From Acetobacter sp. CAG:977 (GTDB lineage Bacteria > Pseudomonadota > Alphaproteobacteria > CAAGCB01 > CAG-977), in contig HF994934.1 in assembly GCA_000434295.1 (NCBI GenBank), positions 64,039-97,943 on the forward strand: a stretch of 33,905 nucleotides of DNA. The letters are read 5' to 3'. The stretch's first letter is position 1. Every line of letters starts with the position of its first letter. Positions 1-7,573 of this stretch are shown here, piece after piece. The position numbers and the translations under genes are program-made. The notes beneath the pieces were generated by a model. That model saw nothing but the letters and a program-made list of their open reading frames with translations, made no database searches and was not told where the DNA came from.

Positions 1-1
1 C

Positions 2-811
2 GCCAATACGGCTGTCGGAGTCGCTGCTTTGGGAGGAAAGCCCGCTTTTATCGGCAAAGTCGCCGATGACAAGCTCGGATCCGTTTTCCGCGAAGACATC
101 ACGAAATCAGGCGTGCATTTTTCGACGCCGTGCTTGGAAAACGAACGCCCGACCGCCAGATGCATGGTTATTGTCAGCCCTGATGCCCAACGCACGATGA
201 ACACTTATCTGGGAGCGTGTTCAAAGCTGTCCCGCAAGGATATTGACGAAGAACTTATCCGACAGGCAAAAATCGTTTATATGGAAGGATATCTCTGGGA
301 CAGGGAAGAAGCCAAAGACGCTTTGGCATATGCCGTCGAACTGGCTCATAAATACGGACGCAAAGTTTCTTTGTCTTTGTCGGATCCTTATTGCGTGAAC
401 CGCCATCGCGAAAGCTTTTTTAATTTGATAAAAAGCGGCGTTGACATTGTTTTTTGCAACGAAGACGAAATTCTGGCGTTATTCGGCGTCAGCGATCCCG
501 AAGAAGCTTTTGAACGGTGCAAGACGCTGTGCGAATTGGTTGTCGTAACGCGCGGAGAAAACGGCGCCGTTGCCATCAAGGGGGAAGAACGTTATTCCGT
601 TCCGGCAGAACCGATTGTAAAAGTCATTGATACGACGGGAGCCGGTGATTTGTTCGCAGCCGGATTTTTAACGGGATACGCTCAGGAACGCCCCGTATCG
701 GAATGTTTGCAGATGGGGGCACTTTCCGCGGCGGAAATCATTTCGCATTACGGAGCAAGACCTCAAACTCCTTTGCGGGATTTAATCGCAAAAAAAGTGA
801 ACCAAAATTAA
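2..811 (+). CDS. PfkB-family sugar/nucleoside kinase, adenosine kinase-like (5' end outside window)
   Basis: This is a partial gene. The frame is open from base 2 through the TAA at 809-811, so the true start lies upstream; the TTG at 29 is internal. The fragment begins in the conserved N-terminal region of PfkB kinases (ANTAVGVAALGG, then GKVADDKLG). It ends with the second family signature, DTTGAGDLFAAGF, coded from 629; the last Asp of DTTGAGD (647-649) is the expected catalytic base and GAG forms the anion hole. These cytosolic enzymes move phosphate from ATP to a sugar or nucleoside hydroxyl. The segment around RPTARCMVIVSPDAQRTMN resembles proteins annotated as adenosine kinase in Alphaproteobacteria, but substrate cannot be fixed from sequence. 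A strong terminator follows at 965. Confidence 0.85.
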   Translation, partial: ANTAVGVAALGGKPAFIGKVADDKLGSVFREDITKSGVHFSTPCLENERPTARCMVIVSPDAQRTMNTYLGACSKLSRKDIDEELIRQAKIVYMEGYLWDREEAKDALAYAVELAHKYGRKVSLSLSDPYCVNRHRESFFNLIKSGVDIVFCNEDEILALFGVSDPEEAFERCKTLCELVVVTRGENGAVAIKGEERYSVPAEPIVKVIDTTGAGDLFAAGFLTGYAQERPVSECLQMGALSAAEIISHYGARPQTPLRDLIAKKVNQN

Positions 812-964
812 GGGCTCTCCCCTTTTATTAATTACAAAAGCCGCTCCTTTTGAAGATCCCGTCTTTGCATATGAAACGCGGGTTTGATTTTTGTTTTCAT
901 CATGATGCCAATGGCAAAGAAACGTGGCAGGGGCATTATCGTAATTTTTAATCCCCCGAAAAGA

Positions 965-994
965 ACAAAGCCCGTTTCAGCGGGCTTTGTTTAT
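965..994 (+). terminator. Rho-independent terminator after the PfkB kinase gene
   Basis: A perfect 10-bp stem, ACAAAGCCCG (965-974) pairing with CGGGCTTTGT (981-990), has a 6-base loop and is followed by a T-rich stretch (TTATT). It lies 150 bases after the kinase stop codon and faces the convergent gene ending at 1022. Confidence 0.8.
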
Positions 995-1020
995 TAAAAA
1001 ACGCCGCCGTTGTTCGGCGT
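994..1020 (-). terminator. Terminator for the minus-strand secreted-protein gene
   Basis: Read on the minus strand, the stem ACGCCG (1020-1015) pairs with CGGCGT (1006-1001) and runs straight into TTTTTTAA. It begins immediately after the stop codon of the gene at 1022-1555. Together with the hairpin at 965 it forms a back-to-back terminator pair between two convergent genes. Confidence 0.65.
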
Positions 1021-1021
1021 A

Positions 1022-1555
1022 TCAGTTTTTAGGGCATTCTTCCCGCATAAATTTGCAAACGGCCAGTTCGGTATTTTTGTTATCGGTATAGTGCGTAAAG
1101 ATAATGACATCGCTGCTTAACAGGACATTTTCTTTTTTCTGGCACATTGACTGATTCATTTTTGTGCAAACTTCCGTATTTAATTTTTCTTTCAGGCTTT
1201 TTCTTTTGTCTTCGGGAACCGCACTTATGTCAACGTTCATTTTAAACGTGTAGTGCAAAGCCCCGTTCTTTTCATAAGCACTTTCCCATGTTACGGATTT
1301 GCTGATTTTCTTAGGCAGTTTTTGGTTGATTTGTTTTAAGGCTTCCTGCAGAACTTCTTTCTTTTTATCCAGCGCATTTTGCTGCAGCGTCACGGGAGAT
1401 TTGGAGGTAAATCCGGACGGTTTTTGTTCATCGGTCGGTTCTTTTACCTGCAAAGGCTTTTTCTGTTCCGTATTCACTTTAAACGTATACGGGCTTTGCG
1501 CCTGACAAATTCCGGACATTAAAAAAAATGTTAATACAAAAAATATGCTTTTCAT
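1022..1555 (-). CDS. Small secreted/periplasmic protein, function unknown
   Basis: This is a 177-residue protein I do not recognise. The frame is open further upstream, but I chose the ATG at 1555. It is preceded by GGAGG with good spacing, and it makes the product begin with a typical signal peptide (MKSIFFVLTFFLMSGICQAQ, likely cut after AQA or nearby). The mature part is rich in Lys and Gln and low in hydrophobic residues, with a probable helical stretch (ALDKKKEVLQEALKQINQ) and a later beta-like segment. Four cysteines sit in the C-terminal third (VCTKM, SMCQK, AVCKF, EECPK), which suggests two disulfides and a periplasmic or exported location. It is monocistronic, with its own terminator at 994-1020, and diverges from typA. 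Confidence 0.75.
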   Translation of the reverse strand: MKSIFFVLTFFLMSGICQAQSPYTFKVNTEQKKPLQVKEPTDEQKPSGFTSKSPVTLQQNALDKKKEVLQEALKQINQKLPKKISKSVTWESAYEKNGALHYTFKMNVDISAVPEDKRKSLKEKLNTEVCTKMNQSMCQKKENVLLSSDVIIFTHYTDNKNTELAVCKFMREECPKN

Positions 1556-1646
1556 CGCGTTTTGCCTCCAGTTAGCGTTTAGAAAAGGATAGCCCATAAA
1601 AAAAATTTAAACCATAAAAAAAACGGTTGAACGCCTTGCTCGGGAA

Positions 1647-1675
1647 TTGACAAAAACGCTAAAAATACCTAAAAG
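1647..1675 (+). promoter_or_regulatory. Possible sigma-70 promoter for typA
   Basis: A perfect -35 box TTGACA lies at 1647-1652. After a 17-base spacer there is a weak -10 (TAAAAG, 1670-1675, four of six matches). It is placed 43 bases upstream of the typA start in the divergent intergenic region. Confidence 0.4.
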
Positions 1676-1718
1676 CAGTACATAGTTTTTACTTTAATTT
1701 GAAAGAAAGAAGGCATCC

Positions 1719-3539
1719 ATGCGTAACGTTGCCATTATTGCCCATGTTGACCACGGCAAAACAACTCTGGTCGATACCATGTTGCGTCAAAGCGGAACGT
1801 TCCGCGACAATCAGGTCGTCGTTGAACGCGCTTTGGATTCAAACGATCTGGAACGCGAACGCGGCATTACAATTTTGGCAAAGTGCACTTCCGTCGAATG
1901 GAAAGGTGCCCGCTTTAATATTGTCGACACTCCGGGACACGCCGATTTCGGCGGCGAAGTCGAACGCATTTTGGATATGGTCGACGGCGCCATTGTTTTG
2001 GTCGATGCCGCCGAAGGCCCTTTGCCTCAAACAAAATTCGTCGTCGGAAAAGCCCTGAAAATCGGATTGAAACCCATCGTCGTTATTAACAAAGTCGACA
2101 GACCGGATGCCCGCCCCATGGAAGTCTATAACGAAGTCTTTGACCTGTTTGCTTCTTTGGATGCCACCGACGAACAGCTGGATTTTCCCGTCCTGTTCGC
2201 TTCGGGACGCGAAGGATGGGCGGTCAAAGATTTGGACAAAGATCCCCGCGATTCCATTGCTCCTTTGTTCGATTTGATTATGGAATACGTCCCCGCGCCC
2301 AAATGCGATCCCTATGCCCCGTTTTCCTTCCTGGTAACCGCCATAGAAAACGACCCGTTCGTCGGGCGTATCCTGACGGGCAAAATTCATTCGGGCTCGG
2401 TCAAAGTCAATTCCATGATCAAAGCTTTGTCTCGCGACGGAAAGACTTTGGAAAATTCGCGCGTCAGCAAAATCTTGGCATTCAGAGGTCTTAAACGCGT
2501 CGGTTTGGACGAAGCTCACGCCGGTGACATTGTCGCCATCGCCGGAATGACAAAAGCAACCGTTGCCGATACTTTGTGCGACGCATCGGTCACGGATCCC
2601 ATTCCCGCTCAGCCGATTGACCCGCCGACGCTGGCCATGACGTTCTCCATCAATAATTCGCCTTTGGCAGGAAAAGACGGCGATAAAGTAACGTCTCGCG
2701 TCATCTGGGACCGCCTTGCCAAAGAAGCCGAAGGAAATGTCGCCTTGCGCGTGTCGCGTACAAGCTCGACCGATTCTTTCGAAGTCGCAGGGCGCGGCGA
2801 ATTGCAGCTGGGCATTTTAATTGAAACCATGCGCCGCGAAGGCTTTGAATTATCCATCAGCCGCCCCCGCGTTTTAATGCAAACGGATCCAGTTTCCGGA
2901 AAAAAGCTGGAACCTATTGAAGAAGTCGTTATTGACGTTGACGAAGAATATGTCGGCGTCGTTTGCGAAAAAATGGGCGAACGCCGCGCCGAAATGACCG
3001 ACATGCGTCCTTCGGGCGGAAACAAAACAAGAATTACCTTCTTGGTTCCTTCGCGCGGATTGATCGGATACCATTCCCAGTTTTTGACGGACACCTGCGG
3101 TACGGGCGTCATGAACAAGCTGTTCCACAGCTACGAACCTTACAAAGGTCCGATTCCGACCCGCCGCACCGGCGTCATGATTTCGACCGATAACGGAAAA
3201 GCCGTTCCGTACGCTCTGTGGAAATTGGAAGACCGCGGTCCGATGTTTATCGATCCCGGCGTTGACGTCTATGAAGGCATGATTATCGGCGAACATACAA
3301 AAGGCAACGATATCGAAGTCAACCCCGTCAAAACAAAGCATCTGACAAACATCCGCGCTGCGGGCAAAGACGATGCCGTAACGTTGACGCCGCCGATAAA
3401 AATGAGTCTGGAAGACGCACTGTCCTATATTCAGGACGATGAACTGGTCGAGGTAACGCCCAAGACGTTCCGCCTGCGCAAAACCATTCTGGATCCCGTT
3501 CTGCGCAAACGCGCCGCAAAAGCCGTAACGCAAGACTAG
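1719..3539 (+). CDS. typA: Ribosome-associated GTPase TypA/BipA
   Basis: This is a 606-residue translational GTPase of normal family length. G motifs are in order: AHVDHGKT (residues 8-15), RGITI in switch I, DTPGHADF, and NKVD. They are followed by a beta-barrel domain and by EF-G-like domains III and V plus the TypA-specific C-terminal domain (SRGLIGYHSQFLTDTCG). TypA binds the 70S ribosome near the EF-G site and supports ribosome assembly and stress growth, for example in the cold. Start: ATG at 1719 preceded by AGAAGG at 5 bases. The next gene begins 4 bases after the stop, so typA and the AmpG-like transporter probably share a transcript. Confidence 0.97.
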   Translation: MRNVAIIAHVDHGKTTLVDTMLRQSGTFRDNQVVVERALDSNDLERERGITILAKCTSVEWKGARFNIVDTPGHADFGGEVERILDMVDGAIVLVDAAEGPLPQTKFVVGKALKIGLKPIVVINKVDRPDARPMEVYNEVFDLFASLDATDEQLDFPVLFASGREGWAVKDLDKDPRDSIAPLFDLIMEYVPAPKCDPYAPFSFLVTAIENDPFVGRILTGKIHSGSVKVNSMIKALSRDGKTLENSRVSKILAFRGLKRVGLDEAHAGDIVAIAGMTKATVADTLCDASVTDPIPAQPIDPPTLAMTFSINNSPLAGKDGDKVTSRVIWDRLAKEAEGNVALRVSRTSSTDSFEVAGRGELQLGILIETMRREGFELSISRPRVLMQTDPVSGKKLEPIEEVVIDVDEEYVGVVCEKMGERRAEMTDMRPSGGNKTRITFLVPSRGLIGYHSQFLTDTCGTGVMNKLFHSYEPYKGPIPTRRTGVMISTDNGKAVPYALWKLEDRGPMFIDPGVDVYEGMIIGEHTKGNDIEVNPVKTKHLTNIRAAGKDDAVTLTPPIKMSLEDALSYIQDDELVEVTPKTFRLRKTILDPVLRKRAAKAVTQD

Positions 3540-3543
3540 ATTG

Positions 3544-4821
3544 ATGAAAAGCTGGAAAAACGCCGTTGCCGTGTATCGCGACCCGAAAATGGTCGCGATG
3601 CTGGTTTTGGGAATGTTCAGTGCCATTCCTTTCGTACTGGTTTTTTCAACCATGTCTTTTTGGCTGTCCGATTGCGGTGTCGGCGTCAAAGCCGTCGCCG
3701 CGTTTTCTTTGGTTCGGTTGCCGTACAGCTTTAAGTTCCTTTGGGCGCCTTATATCGACCATACGCCCCTGCCGTTCCTGACAAAACGGTTGGGACAGAG
3801 AAAGTCTTGGGCGATATTGTTCCAAATCTGTTTATTGTGCTGTCTGATCGCGTTGGTGCATACAGACCCTTTGACCAATCCCGCCGCAACGGGAATTTTC
3901 GCCGTGCTGATCGCTTTTTTCTCGGCATCTCAGGACGTCGTGTTTGACGCGTTAAGAATTGAATGCTTTGAAAAAGACAATCAAGCCGCCGCCGCCGCGA
4001 CGTATATCTTCGGCTATCGCGTCGGCATGCTGATTGCGGGAGCGGGCGCGCTGTCTTTGTCGGATATGATCGGATGGGTACGCGTCTATGAAGCTCTTGC
4101 CGTTTCGGGTGTCTTGGGTGTTTTTACGGTTCTTTGCCTGAAAACGCCCGTTTACGAAGCGCCTAAAGAAAAAAAGAATTTCTTTCAAGACGCCGTCGCC
4201 GCTCCGATTAAAGATTTTTTAAAAAATCAGGGATGGTTGCTTATCGTCCTGTTCATTATTACTTACAAGCTTTGCGAAACGACCATCGGAACGGTAACGC
4301 CGAAACTGTATAAAGAACTGGGGTTTTCAAATCTGGAAATCGCCGCCATCGTAAAGCTGTGGGGCGTTGCGGCAACTATCGCCGGCGGATTTTTGGGCGG
4401 TATTCTCGTCGTACGTTTCGGTTTGTTTAAAAGCCTGTTTATTTGCGGCATCTTACAGGGTTTTTCGAATCTGCCCTTTGCCGTGCTTTCGGTCAGCGGA
4501 AATTCCATGTTTTGGCTGACCGTGTCCATCGTTTCCGATAATATGGCGGCAGGAATGGCTACGACGGCTTTTGTCGCTTATATGTCGTCGTTGTGCAATA
4601 CGGCTTATACCGCAACGCAGTACGCTCTGTTAAGTTCTTTAACGGCGTTACCCCGTGACTTGTTGTCTTCGGGCAGCGGATGGCTGGTCGTTTGGATGGG
4701 ATGGCCCGCGTTCTTTGTCTTTACGGCTTTTCTGAGTCTGCCGGGGCTGGGGCTGTTATGGTTGCTGAATCGCCGCTTTCCTCAGAAGCCCCGCGACGTC
4801 CCATCGGAAGATATATCGTAA
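3544..4821 (+). CDS. ampG: AmpG-like muropeptide MFS permease
   Basis: This is a 425-residue polytopic inner-membrane protein of the major facilitator superfamily. The N-terminal region (MSFWLSDCGVGVKAVAAFSLV, then LPYSFKFLWAPYIDH) matches the AmpG pattern of a short charged loop with KFLWAP after the second helix. About 12 hydrophobic segments are visible. AmpG imports anhydro-muropeptides released by wall turnover so that peptidoglycan is recycled. A TTG at 3541 is immediately upstream in frame; I prefer the ATG at 3544. The gene follows typA by 4 bases and has no strong ribosome-binding site of its own, which suggests translational coupling. The last 101 bases overlap the 3' end of the convergent histidine kinase gene. 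Family placement is good; substrate is by family. Confidence 0.82.
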   Translation: MKSWKNAVAVYRDPKMVAMLVLGMFSAIPFVLVFSTMSFWLSDCGVGVKAVAAFSLVRLPYSFKFLWAPYIDHTPLPFLTKRLGQRKSWAILFQICLLCCLIALVHTDPLTNPAATGIFAVLIAFFSASQDVVFDALRIECFEKDNQAAAAATYIFGYRVGMLIAGAGALSLSDMIGWVRVYEALAVSGVLGVFTVLCLKTPVYEAPKEKKNFFQDAVAAPIKDFLKNQGWLLIVLFIITYKLCETTIGTVTPKLYKELGFSNLEIAAIVKLWGVAATIAGGFLGGILVVRFGLFKSLFICGILQGFSNLPFAVLSVSGNSMFWLTVSIVSDNMAAGMATTAFVAYMSSLCNTAYTATQYALLSSLTALPRDLLSSGSGWLVVWMGWPAFFVFTAFLSLPGLGLLWLLNRRFPQKPRDVPSEDIS

Positions 4822-6214
4822 AAACGGTTCCTTCTTCCGCAGAACTGCGAACACTAAACGCTCCGTCATGACGTTTGAGAATCTGGCGGACAATCGCTAA
4901 ACCGAGACCGGTTCCGACGGCTTTGTTCTTTGTCGCGTCAACACGGTAAAAACGTTCCGACAAACGGGGCAAATCTTTTTCGGGAATGGGATCGCCTTTG
5001 TTATGAACGGAAACGGCATAAAGACGCGCCGAAGGAATTTGCGGATAGTCCATATTGTTTTCCATACGGCAGGAAACCGTTACCGTACTGCCTTTTCTGC
5101 CATACTTAAGCGCGTTATCCGTTATGTTTTGAAAAACCTGCATCAGTTCGCTTGCATTGCCTAAAATCCGAGCTTCGGGTGGGCAGGTCTTTAAAACTAT
5201 TTCCATATGATATTTTTCGGCTTTGCTTTCCAGAACGGTTTTGACGTTATTTAAAATCTCGCAGATATCCACGGGTTCAGAAGGCTTTGTATGCTCGTTC
5301 ATTTGGATTCTGGATAATGAAAGCAGGCTTTCTATCAGCTTTGACATCCGTTGAGCCTGAAGGCTCATGATGTTTAAAAATTCCTCTCTGGCTTTCGCAT
5401 CGTCTTTTGCGGGACCTTGCAACGTTTCGATAAAGCCCGACAATACCGACAACGGCGTGCGGAGTTCATGGCTGGCATTGGCGACGAAATCCGCCTGCAT
5501 CTGTTCAAGCTGTTTTTGCGCCGTCATGTCATACAATGCCAAAATACCGACGGCACCGCCTTTGGCTTCGGCTGGAAGGCGTTCGATTTTGGCATTAAAG
5601 ACCTTTGCCTGCAGGCTGATTTCCAGCGTTTCTTTTTTTGACTTTTTTCCCAAAATTCTTTGAACCGCCGCCAACAAAGCTTCGTCGTCAATCAAATCCG
5701 AAAGCTTTTTATCACGCGAATTAAACCCGAAAAAACTGCGCGCCGCAAAATTCGCCCCCGTCACAATTCCGTCTTCGTCCAACATCAAAAGCGGATCGGG
5801 CAAGCTGTCCAACACCGCCGCATCAGACATCGTTTGGGCTTCCAGCTGTTCCGCTCTGGTCGTCCAAATATTGCGCATCTGGTTGATTGCCGCGACAATG
5901 CGCGCGGATTCGTCGTTCGCGGAACCGATGCGCGGCAATTCGGAAACGTCTTCTTCCTGCGCCAGCTTATGCGTATATTGCGCCAGATTCTGAAGGTTCG
6001 TCAAAAAAGGCAACGTCAGCACAATCGTCAAAGAAACAACCATGCCGAACCCGACAACCGCAGAGCCCGGCTGGACTTCCCCCGCCCAAACCAAAGCCAG
6101 CAACATAACGGCAGACGGCGCACATACCGTTAAAACACGTTCGGAAAAACGGTATAACGGTTCGACGGGTTGCTGTTGTTCCTGTTCCTGCGATTTGTCT
6201 TTCTTTTTAAACAA
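4721..6214 (-). CDS. phoR: PhoR-like membrane sensor histidine kinase
   Basis: This is a 497-residue two-component kinase. Two transmembrane helices (about residues 27-45 and 51-71) are joined by a very short periplasmic loop, as in PhoR-type kinases that sense through membrane partners. A PAS domain spans roughly 125-235. The HisKA domain has the phospho-acceptor His249 in VANASHELRTPLS, and the HATPase domain has the N box (NITDNALKYG), FYRVD and GTGLGLAIV. The start is TTG at 6214, chosen because AAAGGA lies 7-8 bases upstream and the position is 3 bases after the malic enzyme stop, giving a maeB-kinase transcript. No phoB or pst genes are next to it, so assignment to phosphate sensing rests on architecture only. 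The Ser/Pro/Ala-rich tail after the ATPase domain is coded in the overlap with ampG. Confidence 0.82.
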   Translation of the reverse strand: MFKKKDKSQEQEQQQPVEPLYRFSERVLTVCAPSAVMLLALVWAGEVQPGSAVVGFGMVVSLTIVLTLPFLTNLQNLAQYTHKLAQEEDVSELPRIGSANDESARIVAAINQMRNIWTTRAEQLEAQTMSDAAVLDSLPDPLLMLDEDGIVTGANFAARSFFGFNSRDKKLSDLIDDEALLAAVQRILGKKSKKETLEISLQAKVFNAKIERLPAEAKGGAVGILALYDMTAQKQLEQMQADFVANASHELRTPLSVLSGFIETLQGPAKDDAKAREEFLNIMSLQAQRMSKLIESLLSLSRIQMNEHTKPSEPVDICEILNNVKTVLESKAEKYHMEIVLKTCPPEARILGNASELMQVFQNITDNALKYGRKGSTVTVSCRMENNMDYPQIPSARLYAVSVHNKGDPIPEKDLPRLSERFYRVDATKNKAVGTGLGLAIVRQILKRHDGAFSVRSSAEEGTVFTIYLPMGRRGASEESGDSATITAPAPADSEKP

Positions 6215-6217
6215 GAC

Positions 6218-7498
6218 TTATCCTTTCAATCGGGATTTCAGCATTTTTACATACGCTTCCTTATCGGCAATCGGTTTGCGCGCAACGCCCGTGCGTTCCG
6301 CCGCTTCGGCAACCGCCAAAGGCACAACCTCGATTAAACGCGGATCAAACGGAACCGGAATGATGTATTCGGAACCGAACGAAAGCGATTTGCCCTGATA
6401 CGCGGATTTGACCTCTTCGGGAACGGGAAGCCGCGCCAGTTCTGCCAAAGCCTTTGCCGCCGCCAGTTTCATTTCTTCGTTGACGGTCGAAGCACGAACG
6501 TCCAACGCTCCTCTGAAAATATACGGAAAGCCCAAGATATTGTTGATTTGGTTCGGATAGTCCGAACGCCCCGTTGCAATAATCGCGTCAGGAACCGCCG
6601 CGCGAGCTTCCGTCGGCGTAATTTCGGGATCTGGATTCGCCATTGCAAAAATCATCGGGTGCGGCGCCATTGTTTTAACCATATCCCCGTTTAAAACGCC
6701 TTTGACGGACAAGCCCAAAAAGACGTCCGCTCCTTTTAAGGCGTCCGAAAGCGTCCGAGCCTGCGTATCGGCGGCAAAATCTTCTTTCCACGGGTTCATG
6801 CCCGCCGTGCGCCCTTTGTAAATTACGCCTTTGCTGTCGCACATCACGATATGCCGCACGCCCAACGAACGAATCAGCGAAGAACACGCTATCGCCGCCG
6901 CTCCCGCACCGTTCACGACGACTTTGACGTCTTCAATTTTTTTGGACGTCAGCGCCAAACCGTTCAATAACGCCGCCGCGACGACAACCGCCGTCCCGTG
7001 CTGGTCATCATGAAAAACGGGAATATCCAGTTTTGAACGTAACTCTTTTTCTATGTAAAAACATTCGGGAGCCTTTATGTCTTCCAAATTGATGCCGCCG
7101 AACCCCGTCGAAATCAGTGCCGCCGCTTCGACAACCTTGTCGGGGTCTTTGGAATTGATTTCTATGTCCACGGCGTCAACGTCTCCGAAACGCTTGAATA
7201 AAACGGCTTTGCCTTCCATAACGGGTTTTGACGCCAAAGCCCCGATGTCGCCCAGCCCCAAAACCGCCGTCCCGTTCGAAATTACCGCAACGGTGTTGCC
7301 TTTGTCCGTATAGGCGTACGCTTTATCCGAATCTTTTTCTATTTCCAAACACGGCGCCGCAACCCCCGGAGAATACGCCAATGCCAAATCTTTTTGCGTA
7401 TTTAACGGCTTTGTCGCGCGAATTTCGATTTTTCCGGGCTTGCCCGAAGCGTGCATCTTTAAAGATTCTTCGCCTAATGTGTTGTTATGTTCCGCCAT
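6218..7498 (-). CDS. maeB: NADP-type malic enzyme, single-domain form
   Basis: This 426-residue enzyme converts malate to pyruvate and CO2 with reduction of NAD(P). Visible family segments are LAYSPGVAAPCLEIE near the N terminus, KPVMEGKAVLFKRFGDVDA, FGGINLEDIKAPECF, PVFHDDQHGTAVV, the nucleotide-binding VVNGAGAAAIA, and MANPDPEI. The start is ATG at 7498; the frame runs on upstream into the antisense of mutS, which I reject. Many proteobacterial MaeB proteins are about 750 residues with a C-terminal phosphotransacetylase-like domain. This one ends right after the malic enzyme domain, at the normal LKSRLKG-type end, and the histidine kinase gene starts 3 bases later. It is divergent from mutS across a 75-base promoter region containing a perfect palindrome. 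Confidence 0.93.
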   Translation of the reverse strand: MAEHNNTLGEESLKMHASGKPGKIEIRATKPLNTQKDLALAYSPGVAAPCLEIEKDSDKAYAYTDKGNTVAVISNGTAVLGLGDIGALASKPVMEGKAVLFKRFGDVDAVDIEINSKDPDKVVEAAALISTGFGGINLEDIKAPECFYIEKELRSKLDIPVFHDDQHGTAVVVAAALLNGLALTSKKIEDVKVVVNGAGAAAIACSSLIRSLGVRHIVMCDSKGVIYKGRTAGMNPWKEDFAADTQARTLSDALKGADVFLGLSVKGVLNGDMVKTMAPHPMIFAMANPDPEITPTEARAAVPDAIIATGRSDYPNQINNILGFPYIFRGALDVRASTVNEEMKLAAAKALAELARLPVPEEVKSAYQGKSLSFGSEYIIPVPFDPRLIEVVPLAVAEAAERTGVARKPIADKEAYVKMLKSRLKG

Positions 7499-7532
7499 GT
7501 TTTTTCTGTCTTTATTCCGAAAGTAAAAATGA

Positions 7533-7550
7533 TATGTTATCCATAACATA
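7533..7550. promoter_or_regulatory. Perfect palindrome in the maeB-mutS divergent promoter region
   Basis: TATGTTAT (7533-7540) and ATAACATA (7543-7550) form an 8-2-8 inverted repeat. It sits midway in the 75 bases between the divergent malic enzyme and mutS starts. Its TAT-rich arms also resemble -10 boxes (TATGTT), so it may be a regulator site or overlapping divergent promoters. No regulator gene is adjacent. Confidence 0.45.
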
Positions 7551-7573
7551 AATATTGCACGAAGTGAATCCTC

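Noticed and set aside
871..951. A 26-codon open frame with ATG at 871 between the PfkB gene and its terminator
   Set aside because: No ribosome-binding site, no recognisable product, and it lies inside the 3' untranslated stretch. Probably chance, or a remnant.
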